Below, piece after piece: positions 25,124 to 32,800 of a DNA stretch of 43,010 nucleotides. Every line of letters starts with the position of its first letter. Positions within the stretch are counted from its first letter, which is position 1. The stretch comes from Albidovulum sp. (GTDB taxonomy: Bacteria > Pseudomonadota > Alphaproteobacteria > Rhodobacterales > Rhodobacteraceae), in NCBI GenBank assembly GCA_030837785.1, contig JAUQYA010000088.1, forward strand, positions 1 to 43,010, given 5' to 3'. The position numbers were made by a program, and so were the translations under genes. The notes beneath the pieces are model-generated. The model did no database searches. It was not told the origin of the DNA and saw nothing but the letters and a program-made list of their open reading frames with translations.

Positions 25124-26179
25124 TCACGCCTCCATCTCCGCGAGCCGCGCCGCCTGGTCGTGGGCCACCAGCGCGTCGATCACCTCGCCGAGGTCGCCGC
25201 CCATGATCTGCGGCAGCGCGTAGAGCGTGAGGTTGATGCGGTGGTCGGTCATCCTTCCTTGCGGGAAGTTGTAGGTGCGGATGCGTTCGGAGCGGTCGCC
25301 GGACCCCACCTGCGCCTTGCGGTCGGCGGCGCGGGCACCGTCGGCGCGCGAGCGCTCCAGGTCGTAGAGCCGGGCGCGCAGCACCGCCATCGCGTTGGCG
25401 CGGTTCTGGTGCTGCGACTTTTCCGAACTCGTGACCACGATCCCGGTGGGCAGATGGGTGATCCGCACCGCCGAATCGGTGGTGTTGACATGCTGCCCGC
25501 CCGCGCCCGAGGAGCGCATCGTGTCGATGCGGATGTCGGCGGCGGGGATGTCGATCTCCACCTCCTCGGCCTCGGGCAGGACGGCGACGGTCGCGGCCGA
25601 GGTGTGGATGCGCCCGCCGGCCTCGGTCTCGGGCACGCGCTGGACGCGGTGGACGCCGGATTCGAACTTGAGCCGGGCGAAGACGCCCTCGCCCTCGATC
25701 CGGGCGACCGCCTCCTTCACCCCGCCCAGCTCGGTCTCGGCGAGGTCGAGAAGCTCGAAGCGCCAGCCCTGCGCCTCGGCGTGGCGCTGATACATCCGCA
25801 GCAGGTCGGCGGCGAAAAGTGCTGCCTCCTCGCCGCCGGTGCCGGGGCGGATCTCGAGGATCGCCGGGCGCGCGTCGGCCGCGTCCTTGGGCAGGAGCGC
25901 GATCCTCAGCCGCCCCTCCATCTCGGGGATGCGGGCGCGGAGCGCGGGGATCTCGTCCTCGGCGAGCGCCTTCATCTCGGGGTCGGCCAGCATCGCCTCG
26001 GCCTCGGCGAGGTCGGACAGCGCCCGCCGGTAGGCGGCGATCTCGGCCACGACGGGCTTCAACTCGGCGTATTCGCGGCCGAGGGGCGCGATCTCGGCGG
26101 GCTCCGCGCCGGCCGAAAGCCGCGCCTCGAGGAACCCGAAGCGGCGCGTGATCTGGTCGAGCTTGTCCAACGGCACCAT
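25124..26179 (-). CDS. prfA: Peptide chain release factor 1
   Basis: Recognises UAA and UAG and triggers peptide release. It has 351 residues from the ATG at 26179, which gives the conserved MVPLDKLDQI start; a TTG 36 bp upstream is less likely. GAGGQHVN holds the catalytic GGQ (Gln229), the PrmC target. The codon-reading tripeptide at the place of PxT reads Pro-Glu-Thr (HRVQRVPETEAGGRIHTSAATVAV region). The absence of an SPF motif argues for RF1 rather than RF2. Confidence 0.97.
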   Translation of the reverse strand: MVPLDKLDQITRRFGFLEARLSAGAEPAEIAPLGREYAELKPVVAEIAAYRRALSDLAEAEAMLADPEMKALAEDEIPALRARIPEMEGRLRIALLPKDAADARPAILEIRPGTGGEEAALFAADLLRMYQRHAEAQGWRFELLDLAETELGGVKEAVARIEGEGVFARLKFESGVHRVQRVPETEAGGRIHTSAATVAVLPEAEEVEIDIPAADIRIDTMRSSGAGGQHVNTTDSAVRITHLPTGIVVTSSEKSQHQNRANAMAVLRARLYDLERSRADGARAADRKAQVGSGDRSERIRTYNFPQGRMTDHRINLTLYALPQIMGGDLGEVIDALVAHDQAARLAEMEA

Positions 26180-26229
26180 GCGTGTGGGTTTGGCCTTAGT
26201 CCCGGCGGCGGTCAAGGGGCGGCCGCCGG

Positions 26230-26263
26230 GGGCGTCCCCGGGGGTATTTGACCAACGAAGACG
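26230..26263 (+). repeat. Dispersed intergenic element, copy B (between agmatinase and prfA genes)
   Basis: Same element as 22255-22288: GGGC, CCCCGGGGGTATTTG, CAACGAAGA. Here it lies between two minus-strand genes, so relative to transcription it is inverted compared with copy A and cannot serve as a ribosome binding site. The 61-bp gap between the genes is almost wholly this element. Confidence 0.6.
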
Positions 26264-26276
26264 CCCGGGGCCGGGT

Positions 26277-27242
26277 TCAGCCGCGCCGCCGGGTCCAGCC
26301 GTAAAGGCAGATCAGCTCGTGCGCGACATGGGCGCCGGCGATGGCGGTGGCGCCGGTGGTGTCATAGGCCGGCGAGACCTCCACCACGTCGCCGCCGACG
26401 AGGGTGATGCCGGCGAGATCACGCAGGATCGCGGCGGCCTGCCACGAGGCGAGCCCGCCCCAGACCGGCGTGCCGGTGCCCGGCGCGAAGGCCGGGTCGA
26501 GGCAGTCGATGTCGAAGGTCAGGTAAACCGGCCGGTTGCCGAGGATCGCCCGTGCCTTCGCCGCCACCGCCGCGGGCCCCGTCTCGTGCACCTCACGCGC
26601 GTCGATCACGTTCACGCCCAGGAAGTCGTCGTTGTGGGTGCGGATGCCGATCTGCACGCTCGTCGCCGGATCGACGATGCCCGACTTGATCGCCTTGTAG
26701 AACATCGTGCCGTGGTCGATCCGGGTGAAGTCGTCGTCGGGCCAGGTGTCGGAATGGGCATCGAAATGCAGGAGGCTGATCGGCCCGAATGTCTCGGCAT
26801 AGGCCCTGAGGATCGGGAAGGTGATGTAGTGGTCGCCGCCGAGCGTGACCGTCCCCGCCCCCGCCGCGAGGATGGTGCGGATGTGCGCGGTGAGCGTTTC
26901 GGGGAAATCCGCGACCCTGGCGTAGTCGAAGGCCACGTCGCCATAGTCGACGATGTCGAGTTCGTCGAGCGGCGAATAGCCCCAGCCGTAGGGCGGATCG
27001 TAGGGTTGCAGGGCGGAGGCCTCGCGGATCGCGCGGGGACCGAAGCGGGTGCCGGTACGGTGCGTCACCGCCTGGTCGAAGGGCACGCCGGTGACGGCGA
27101 GATCAACGCCCGCGAGGTCTTTCGTGTAGCGCCGCCGGAGAAAGCTGGTGGCGCCGCCGAAGGCGTTCTCGAAGGCGAGGCCGCGCCGGTCGGGGCGGGT
27201 GAAGGCGAGGTCGACCTCGCGTTTTGCGTCTTCCAAAGCCAT
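26277..27242 (-). CDS. speB: Agmatinase (ureohydrolase family)
   Basis: Hydrolyses agmatine to putrescine and urea with two Mn ions. It has 321 residues. Metal-binding motifs are GGDHYITFP, HFDAHSDTW and TFDIDCLDPAFAPGTGTP. The stretch DHGTMFYKA agrees with the E. coli agmatinase DHGTMFY and supports agmatine rather than another guanidino compound. A second member of the family is encoded at 36219-37175. Upstream on the same strand lies an M20 amidohydrolase gene, 114 bp away. Confidence 0.9.
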   Translation of the reverse strand: MALEDAKREVDLAFTRPDRRGLAFENAFGGATSFLRRRYTKDLAGVDLAVTGVPFDQAVTHRTGTRFGPRAIREASALQPYDPPYGWGYSPLDELDIVDYGDVAFDYARVADFPETLTAHIRTILAAGAGTVTLGGDHYITFPILRAYAETFGPISLLHFDAHSDTWPDDDFTRIDHGTMFYKAIKSGIVDPATSVQIGIRTHNDDFLGVNVIDAREVHETGPAAVAAKARAILGNRPVYLTFDIDCLDPAFAPGTGTPVWGGLASWQAAAILRDLAGITLVGGDVVEVSPAYDTTGATAIAGAHVAHELICLYGWTRRRG

Positions 27243-27356
27243 TGGGGGGCTCCGCGATTGGGTCTGGCGTCGTTCGAGCCGGAGACGCCGCCGATCCGGA
27301 TGGGCCCAGCCAAGGCGGGCGGGGGCGATTCGTCAAGTGGATTTGATCAAATCCCG

Positions 27357-28517
27357 TCAGAGCGGCTGCGCGCGTTCCACCAGCCGGGCGAGGAAGCTGG
27401 CGCCGATCGGCGCGGCCTCGTCGTTGAAGTCGTAGGCGGCGTGGTGCAGCCCCGCGCCGTCGCCCTGGCCGAGGAAGAGATAGGCGCCGGGGCATTTTTC
27501 GAGAAGGTAGGAGAAGTCTTCCGCCCCCATCTCGCGCCCGCCGTGCTCCTCCACGCCGGCGGCGCCGGCGACCTCGCGCGCGACCCCGGCGGCGAAGGCG
27601 GTCTTGTCCGGGTCGTTGACGGTGGCGGGATAGCCCCAGTCGTAGGTGATCCCGGCGGTGACGCCGTGGGCGGCGGCGGTGCCCTCGACGATCTCGTGGA
27701 AGCGGCGTTTCAGGAGCGCCCGCACCTCCGGGTCGAAGGAGCGGATCGTGGCGGTCAGCCGCGCCGTCTCCGGGATGATGTTCGAGGCCGTGCCGGAGTG
27801 GATTTCCGTCACCGAGACAACGGCTTCCCTGAGCGGGTTCACGTTGCGGCTGACGATGGTCTGGAGACTCGCCGCCACCGCCACGACGGCCGGGATCGGG
27901 TCGATGCAGGCGTGCGGATAGGCGCCGTGGCCGCCCCGCCCCGTCAGCGTGACCCAGGCGGTGTCAACGGCGGCCATGATCGGCCCCGGCGTGGTGACGA
28001 AGCGCCCGAGCGGCACCTGCGGGGTGTTGTGGATCGCATAGACCTCGCCGATGCCGAAACGCTCGAGGATGCCTTCCTCGACCATCACGTTGCCGCCGCC
28101 GCCGTCCTCCTCCGCCGGCTGGAAGATCAGCGCGACGCGGCCCCGGAAGCGGCGCGTCTCGGCGAGGTATTTCGCCGCGCCGAGAAGCATCGCGGCATGC
28201 CCGTCATGGCCGCAGGCGTGCATCACGCCGGGCCGGGTCGAGGCGTGTTCCGCCCCGGTGGTCTCGGTGATCGGCAGCGCGTCCATGTCGGCCCTGAGCC
28301 CGATCGTCGGCCCTTCCCCCTGCCCTTCGATGATCGCGACGATGCCGGTCCGGGCGATGCCCTCGTGGATCTCGCCCACGCCGAACTCGCGCAGGCGCGC
28401 GGCGACGAAGGCGGCGGTCTCGTGGCAGTCGAAGCTCAGCTCCGGGTGCTGGTGGAGGTGGCGCCGCCAGGCGGTCATCTCGGGGGCGAAATCGGCGATT
28501 CGGTTCAGGACGGGCAT
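27357..28517 (-). CDS. M20 family amidohydrolase (hippurate hydrolase-like)
   Basis: A 386-residue zinc-dependent amidohydrolase that removes acyl groups from amino acids or peptides. Motifs are WRRHLHQHPELSFDCHETA (about 17-35), GLRADMDALPITETTG, HACGHDGHAAMLLGAA with metal-binding Cys/His, and FQPAEEDGGGG with catalytic Glu-Glu. The late HGGREMGAEDFSYLL holds the last metal ligand. The ATG at 28517 gives the usual N-terminus; an upstream alternative adds 21 residues. Substrate cannot be named: hippurate, N-acetyl amino acids and indole-acetyl amides are all used by this clade. Possibly cotranscribed with speB. Confidence 0.9.
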   Translation of the reverse strand: MPVLNRIADFAPEMTAWRRHLHQHPELSFDCHETAAFVAARLREFGVGEIHEGIARTGIVAIIEGQGEGPTIGLRADMDALPITETTGAEHASTRPGVMHACGHDGHAAMLLGAAKYLAETRRFRGRVALIFQPAEEDGGGGNVMVEEGILERFGIGEVYAIHNTPQVPLGRFVTTPGPIMAAVDTAWVTLTGRGGHGAYPHACIDPIPAVVAVAASLQTIVSRNVNPLREAVVSVTEIHSGTASNIIPETARLTATIRSFDPEVRALLKRRFHEIVEGTAAAHGVTAGITYDWGYPATVNDPDKTAFAAGVAREVAGAAGVEEHGGREMGAEDFSYLLEKCPGAYLFLGQGDGAGLHHAAYDFNDEAAPIGASFLARLVERAQPL

Positions 28518-28579
28518 GTGGACTCTCGGGGCGGCCTCGGGATAAGCCGCAAGAGAACTCCAAAGCCCGGAGACATGCA

Positions 28580-29545
28580 ATGACCCTGCCCCACGCCGCC
28601 TCTTACCACGATGCCTCGGACCGTCTGGTCCACGACCCGGAGGGCGGGATCGACCGGCTGGTCGAGATCATGGCGCGGCTCAGGGACCGCGAGACGGGTT
28701 GCCCCTGGGACCTGGAGCAGGACTTCGCCACCATCGCCCCCTACACGATCGAGGAGGCCTACGAGGTCGCCGATGCGATCGAGCGGCGGGCCTGGAGCGA
28801 GCTGAAGGGCGAGCTGGGCGACCTTCTGTTCCAGACCGTCTATCACGCCCGCATGGCCGAGGAGGCGGGCCGTTTCGCCTTTGCCGATGTCGTGCGCGCG
28901 GTGTCGGACAAAATGGTGGCGCGTCACCCGCATGTCTTCGGCGCGGAAAGCCGCGACAAGAGCGCCGAGCAGCAGACCCGCGACTGGGAACGGGTGAAGG
29001 CGGCAGAGCGGGCCGAAGCCGCGGCACGGGGCACGCTCGACGGCGTGGCGCTCGGCCTGCCGGCGCTGACAAGGGCGGTGAAGCTGCAGAATCGGGCGGC
29101 GCGGGTGGGGTTCGACTGGCCCTCCACCGCCGAGGTCGTCGACAAGATCGCCGAGGAAGCGCGCGAATTGGTCGAGGCGCGGGACCGATTGACCGCGACC
29201 GAGGTCTTCGAGGAGTTTGGCGACCTGCTCTTCGTGGTGGCAAACCTCGCACGGCATCTGAGAATCGACCCGGAAGCCGCGATGCGTGCTGCAAATTCCA
29301 AGTTCACCCGCCGCTTTGCCGCGATCGAATCCGCGCTCGCGGCGCGCGGCAGGCGGCCAGAGGACTCCGACCTGGCCGAGATGGATGCGCTCTGGAACGC
29401 GGCGAAGACGGCCGAGAGGGCAATGGCCAACACGGGGGCGCGAGAGGACGGGGCGCGAGAGGACGGGGCGCGAGACGATAGACGACTTCTTTTATCAGGT
29501 ATTGACCCGGGGCGGCGGCGCGACCATAAGACGGGAAATGACTGA
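28580..29545 (+). CDS. mazG: Nucleoside triphosphate pyrophosphohydrolase MazG
   Basis: Hydrolyses NTPs to NMP and pyrophosphate. It has 321 residues with two MazG helical domains: YTIEEAYEVADAIE with ELKGELGDLLFQ (about 56-85), and EEARELVEARDR with VFEEFGDLLFVVANLARHL (about 190-230). The start ATG has GGAG 7 bp upstream and gives the normal N-terminus. The family normally ends near LWNAAKTAER; here about 40 extra low-complexity residues follow, encoded partly by a 15-bp tandem repeat and partly by promoter sequence of the next gene. Confidence 0.94.
   Translation: MTLPHAASYHDASDRLVHDPEGGIDRLVEIMARLRDRETGCPWDLEQDFATIAPYTIEEAYEVADAIERRAWSELKGELGDLLFQTVYHARMAEEAGRFAFADVVRAVSDKMVARHPHVFGAESRDKSAEQQTRDWERVKAAERAEAAARGTLDGVALGLPALTRAVKLQNRAARVGFDWPSTAEVVDKIAEEARELVEARDRLTATEVFEEFGDLLFVVANLARHLRIDPEAAMRAANSKFTRRFAAIESALAARGRRPEDSDLAEMDALWNAAKTAERAMANTGAREDGAREDGARDDRRLLLSGIDPGRRRDHKTGND
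29435..29478 (+). repeat. 15-bp in-frame tandem repeat in the mazG 3' end
   Basis: Units built on GGGGCGCGAGAGGAC start at 29435, 29450 and 29465, the third diverging after GGGGCGCGAGA. They encode Gly-Ala-Arg-Glu-Asp repeated. The repeat lies beyond the conserved MazG domains. Confidence 0.85.
29502..29530 (+). promoter_or_regulatory. Promoter of the iron-binding-protein gene
   Basis: TTGACC (29502-29507) and CATAAG (29525-29530) are 17 bp apart, followed by AAAAGGAG (29547-29554) and the ATG at 29561. The -35 matches 5 of 6 and the -10 4 of 6 positions. The whole promoter lies inside the extended mazG coding end. I see no convincing Fur, RirA or Irr box. Confidence 0.55.
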
Positions 29546-29560
29546 CAAAAGGAGTCGACA

Positions 29561-30568
29561 ATGAACGCCCGCCCCTCCGTCCTGGCCCTCCTGGCCGCGA
29601 CCGTGGCCGCCCCGGCGCTTGCCGAAGAGGTCAACGTCTATTCGCTGCGCCAGCCGGAACTGGTCCAGCCGCTCTTTGACCGCTTCACCGAGGAGACCGG
29701 GATCGAGGTGAACGTGGCCTTCGTCGAGAAGGGCATGGTCGAGCGGCTGGCCAGCGAGGGCGACCGCAGCCCCGCCGACCTGGTGATGACGGTGGACATC
29801 GCCCGGCTGGCGCAGGTGGTGGACGCGGGCGTGACGCAGCCGGTCGAGTCCGAGACGCTCAAGGCCAACATCCCGGCCGAATTCCGCGACCCCGGCAACC
29901 AGTGGTTCGGCCTGACCACCCGCGCGCGGATCGTCTATGCTGCCAAGGACCGGGTGAAGGACGGCGAGGTGACCACCTATGAAGACCTGGCCGACCCGAA
30001 GTGGAAGGGCCGGCTCTGCACGAGGTCGGGCACGCATGACTACAACCTCGGCCTGACCGCGGCGATGATCGCGCATCATGGCGCCGACCAGACCCGCAGC
30101 TGGCTCGAGGGGCTGAAGGCGAACCTCGCCAAGAAGCCGCAGGGCGGCGACCGCGACCAGGTGAAGTCGATCTGGGCGGGCGAATGCGACATCGCGCTCG
30201 GCAACAGCTACTACATGGGCGCGATGCTGGCCGATCCGGAACAGAAGGCCTGGGCGGAGTCGGTGCGCATCGTCTTCCCGACCTTCGAGAACGGCGGCAC
30301 CCACATGAACGTCTCGGGCGTGGCGATGACGAAATCCGCACCGAACCACGATGCCGCGCTCAAGCTCATGGAGTTCCTCTCCTCGGACGAGGCGCAGAGG
30401 ATCTATGCCGAGGCCAACAACGAATTTCCGGTGAAACCGGGGGTCGAACGGTCGGATCTGGTCAAGAGCTGGGGCGAGTTCACGCCGGACGCGGTGAGCC
30501 TGATGGACGTGGCCAAGGCCCGGCCCGAGGCGCTGAAGCTGATGGAAGAGGTCAACTTCGACGGCTGA
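29561..30568 (+). CDS. Periplasmic Fe(III)-type ABC transporter substrate-binding protein
   Basis: A 335-residue binding protein of the FbpA/FutA/AfuA type. A signal peptide is present (MNARPSVLALLAATVAAPALA, cleaved before EEVNVYS). The mature protein opens with NVYSLRQPELVQPLFDRF and contains the TRSGTHDYNLGLTAAMI and GNSYYMGAML stretches of this subfamily; the Tyr-Tyr pair (about residues 218-219) is where iron-binding tyrosines occur. A strong AAAAGGAG precedes the ATG by 6 bp. No permease or ATPase gene follows, so the partner subunits must be elsewhere. Ferric iron is the likely ligand by similarity, not shown. Confidence 0.9.
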   Translation: MNARPSVLALLAATVAAPALAEEVNVYSLRQPELVQPLFDRFTEETGIEVNVAFVEKGMVERLASEGDRSPADLVMTVDIARLAQVVDAGVTQPVESETLKANIPAEFRDPGNQWFGLTTRARIVYAAKDRVKDGEVTTYEDLADPKWKGRLCTRSGTHDYNLGLTAAMIAHHGADQTRSWLEGLKANLAKKPQGGDRDQVKSIWAGECDIALGNSYYMGAMLADPEQKAWAESVRIVFPTFENGGTHMNVSGVAMTKSAPNHDAALKLMEFLSSDEAQRIYAEANNEFPVKPGVERSDLVKSWGEFTPDAVSLMDVAKARPEALKLMEEVNFDG

Positions 30569-30692
30569 GACGGGGCGCCGCCCGGGTCCGGGGCGCGCTC
30601 GGTGACGATCCGCGCCTCCTCCCTCGCCTGCGCGGCGGCCCCCCGGTTCCGGTCCGGGCCCGAAACCTTCCAGGCCCTGCCCCGGAAGCATG

Positions 30693-30720
30693 AAGGCCCC
30701 GTCGCACCCGGCGGGGCCTT
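30693..30720. terminator. Hairpin between convergent genes, probable bidirectional terminator
   Basis: Perfect 9-bp stem AAGGCCCCG / CGGGGCCTT (30693-30701 with 30712-30720) and a 10-nt loop, between the binding-protein gene and the convergent sulfotransferase-like gene. The A/T at the stem ends is short, so termination in either direction would be modest or Rho-assisted. Confidence 0.5.
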
Positions 30721-30740
30721 CGGCCTTGGCAGGTAAGGTC

Positions 30741-31646
30741 CTATTCCGCCGCGATCGCCGGCAGGACGCCGCCCACCACCATCACCCGGTCGAGCCGTGC
30801 CAGCGCATCGAGGTCGGCAATGTAGCGGCCGCGAAGGTCGGCAAGCTGGAGCCCGGCGAAGCCCGGGTCGCGCTCCACCTGCGGCTGGCGGGCGTGGAAG
30901 GCCAGAAGCCGGTCGCGCTGGCCGGGGGCGAAGCGCGCGCCCTGGCGGAAATGCCGCTGGATCATGGCAAGCGCGCTGTCGGTCACCGCAGGCACCGCCA
31001 CGGGCAGCGCCGGGTCGGCCAGGTGCACGCCGGGGGCGACAAAAGACAGAAGCTCGCGCGGGCCGGTGCGTTCGGCCAGCACGATCACCTCGCGCGCCGA
31101 AAGCCCGTCGCGGAGCGCCTCGACGGTATCGACCCAGCCGCCGGCGAAACCGGCCATTGCCGGGGCGAATTCACCGAAGGGCTCCATCTCGCGTTCCAGC
31201 GCATAGCGTTCCCAGGCGCCCCGGAACAGCCGGTCATAGGGCCTGAGCGTGATCACCAGCCGGTCCACCGGGCGGCCGAGCGCGCGCGACAGCACCTCGG
31301 CCCGCTTGCGCGCGGCCGGATAGAAGCGGCCCTGAAGCAGCGTTGCCATCCGTCCTGCCAGGTCGTGCTCGGACAGGAGGAGCCCGCGCGCGCCGGACCG
31401 GCGCTGGGCTGCCAGCGTCGCGGCGACCGGGGCCACGAAGGCCTCGAGGTCGTCGTGGCGGTGGCGCGCCTCGGGCCAGGCGCAGTCGAACCCGCCGCCC
31501 TGCGCGCCGCCGCGGCCCGGATAGGCAAGGTCGAAGTCCTGGGCGCGGATCGCCTCGCGGTTCAGCCCGAGAAAGCGCTGGAAGTCCTCGGCGCCCGAAC
31601 AGTGCAGGCCGGCGTGGACGAGGATCTGGGGCGATTCGTGCGGCAT
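30741..31646 (-). CDS. Degenerate sulfotransferase-like protein
   Basis: A 301-residue protein with the layout of bacterial sulfotransferases. It opens with ILVHAGLHCSGAEDFQRFL where active members have IHIGxHKTGTxxLQ-type sequence that binds PAPS. A second family-like stretch, RLVITLRPYDRLFRGAWERYA (about 130-150), resembles the 3'-phosphate-binding strand. The lysine of the P-loop is replaced (His-Cys-Ser-Gly-Ala), so PAPS use is doubtful. I take ATG 31646; GTG 31655 is an alternative, with AAGGAG too far upstream to decide. Alone on its strand, divergent from the nucleoside hydrolase gene. Confidence 0.6.
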   Translation of the reverse strand: MPHESPQILVHAGLHCSGAEDFQRFLGLNREAIRAQDFDLAYPGRGGAQGGGFDCAWPEARHRHDDLEAFVAPVAATLAAQRRSGARGLLLSEHDLAGRMATLLQGRFYPAARKRAEVLSRALGRPVDRLVITLRPYDRLFRGAWERYALEREMEPFGEFAPAMAGFAGGWVDTVEALRDGLSAREVIVLAERTGPRELLSFVAPGVHLADPALPVAVPAVTDSALAMIQRHFRQGARFAPGQRDRLLAFHARQPQVERDPGFAGLQLADLRGRYIADLDALARLDRVMVVGGVLPAIAAE

Positions 31647-31803
31647 GGTGACCACGTGGTTAAGGGCAACTCCTTGGTCTCAAGAGAATATGGCCAAGAT
31701 TTGTCAGCTTTGGGTTGAGCTTCGGGCAAAGCGGCCGGCGCCATGCGGCGCGGCTGGACAAGCTGCGCCACCCGCGCCATCGTTCCGCCGCGGGGAGGCT
31801 GGC

Positions 31804-32742
31804 ATGGCGGCACGGAAGATCATCATCGACACCGATCCGGGGCAGGATGACGCCGTGGCGATCCTGCTCGCGCTTGCCTCGCCGGAGCTGGAGGTGCTGG
31901 GCCTCACCTGCGTGGCGGGCAACGTGCCCCTGGCCCTGACCTCGAAGAACGCCCGCGTGGTCTGCGAGCTTGCCGGCCGGAGCGACATCCGCGTCTTCGC
32001 CGGCTGCGACCGGCCGCTCGCCCGCAAGCTGGTGACGGCCGAATATGTCCACGGCAAGACCGGCCTCGACGGCATCGCGCTCCCGGATCCGGTCATGCCC
32101 CTGGCCGAGGGCCACGCGGTCGACTTCCTGATCGAGACCCTGCGCGAGGAGTCGCCGGGCAGCGTCACGCTCTGCCCGATCGGGCCCCTGACCAACATCG
32201 CCACCGCCTTCCGGCGCGCCCCCGACATCGTGCCGCGGGTGGCCGAGATCGTGCTGATGGGCGGCGCCTATTTCGAGGTGGGCAACGTCACGCCGGCGGC
32301 CGAGTTCAACATCTACGTCGACCCGGAAGCCGCGGAAATCGTGTTCAAATCCGGCGCACCCATCGTCGTGGTGCCGCTCGACGTCACCCACCAGGTGCTG
32401 ACCACGCGGGCGCGGGTCGAGGGGTTCCGCGCGCTTGGCACCCGCGTCGGCCACACGGTCGCGAGCTGGACCGACTTCTTCGAGCGCTTCGACATGGCGA
32501 AATACGGCTCCGAGGGCGCGCCGCTGCACGACCCCTGCACCATCGCCTACCTGCTGCAACCGGACCTCTTCAGCGGCCGCCATGTCAACGTGGAGATCGA
32601 GACGAAGGGCGAGTTCACGCTGGGCATGACCGTCGCCGACTGGTGGCGCGTCAGCGGGCGCGAGGCCAACGCCATGTTCATGGGCGGGATTGACGCCGAC
32701 GGGTTCTATGCTCTCCTGACCGGACGGCTCGCGCGGTTGTGA
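31804..32742 (+). CDS. Nucleoside hydrolase (IunH family)
   Basis: Cleaves the N-glycosidic bond of ribonucleosides for salvage. It has 312 residues. The calcium- and ribose-binding signature IIIDTDPGQDDAVAIL contains Asp9, Asp11, Asp15 and Asp16, and later VLMGGAYFEVGNVTPAAEFNIYVDPEAA and HDPCTIAYLL complete the active site as in inosine-uridine hydrolases. GGGGAGG at 31792-31798 sits 5 bp before the ATG. Purine versus pyrimidine preference cannot be told. SelO follows 58 bp downstream. Confidence 0.93.
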   Translation: MAARKIIIDTDPGQDDAVAILLALASPELEVLGLTCVAGNVPLALTSKNARVVCELAGRSDIRVFAGCDRPLARKLVTAEYVHGKTGLDGIALPDPVMPLAEGHAVDFLIETLREESPGSVTLCPIGPLTNIATAFRRAPDIVPRVAEIVLMGGAYFEVGNVTPAAEFNIYVDPEAAEIVFKSGAPIVVVPLDVTHQVLTTRARVEGFRALGTRVGHTVASWTDFFERFDMAKYGSEGAPLHDPCTIAYLLQPDLFSGRHVNVEIETKGEFTLGMTVADWWRVSGREANAMFMGGIDADGFYALLTGRLARL

Positions 32743-32800
32743 CCGCCCGGCATTTCCAAGAGGCGCGCCAGAGACTAGATTGGGCACCGGATACGCGCCC

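Noticed and set aside
25124..26179. Pro-Glu-Thr in the stop-codon-reading motif of prfA as a sign of altered specificity
   Set aside because: The PxT pattern is kept and the middle residue varies in release factor 1; nothing else suggests changed codon reading.
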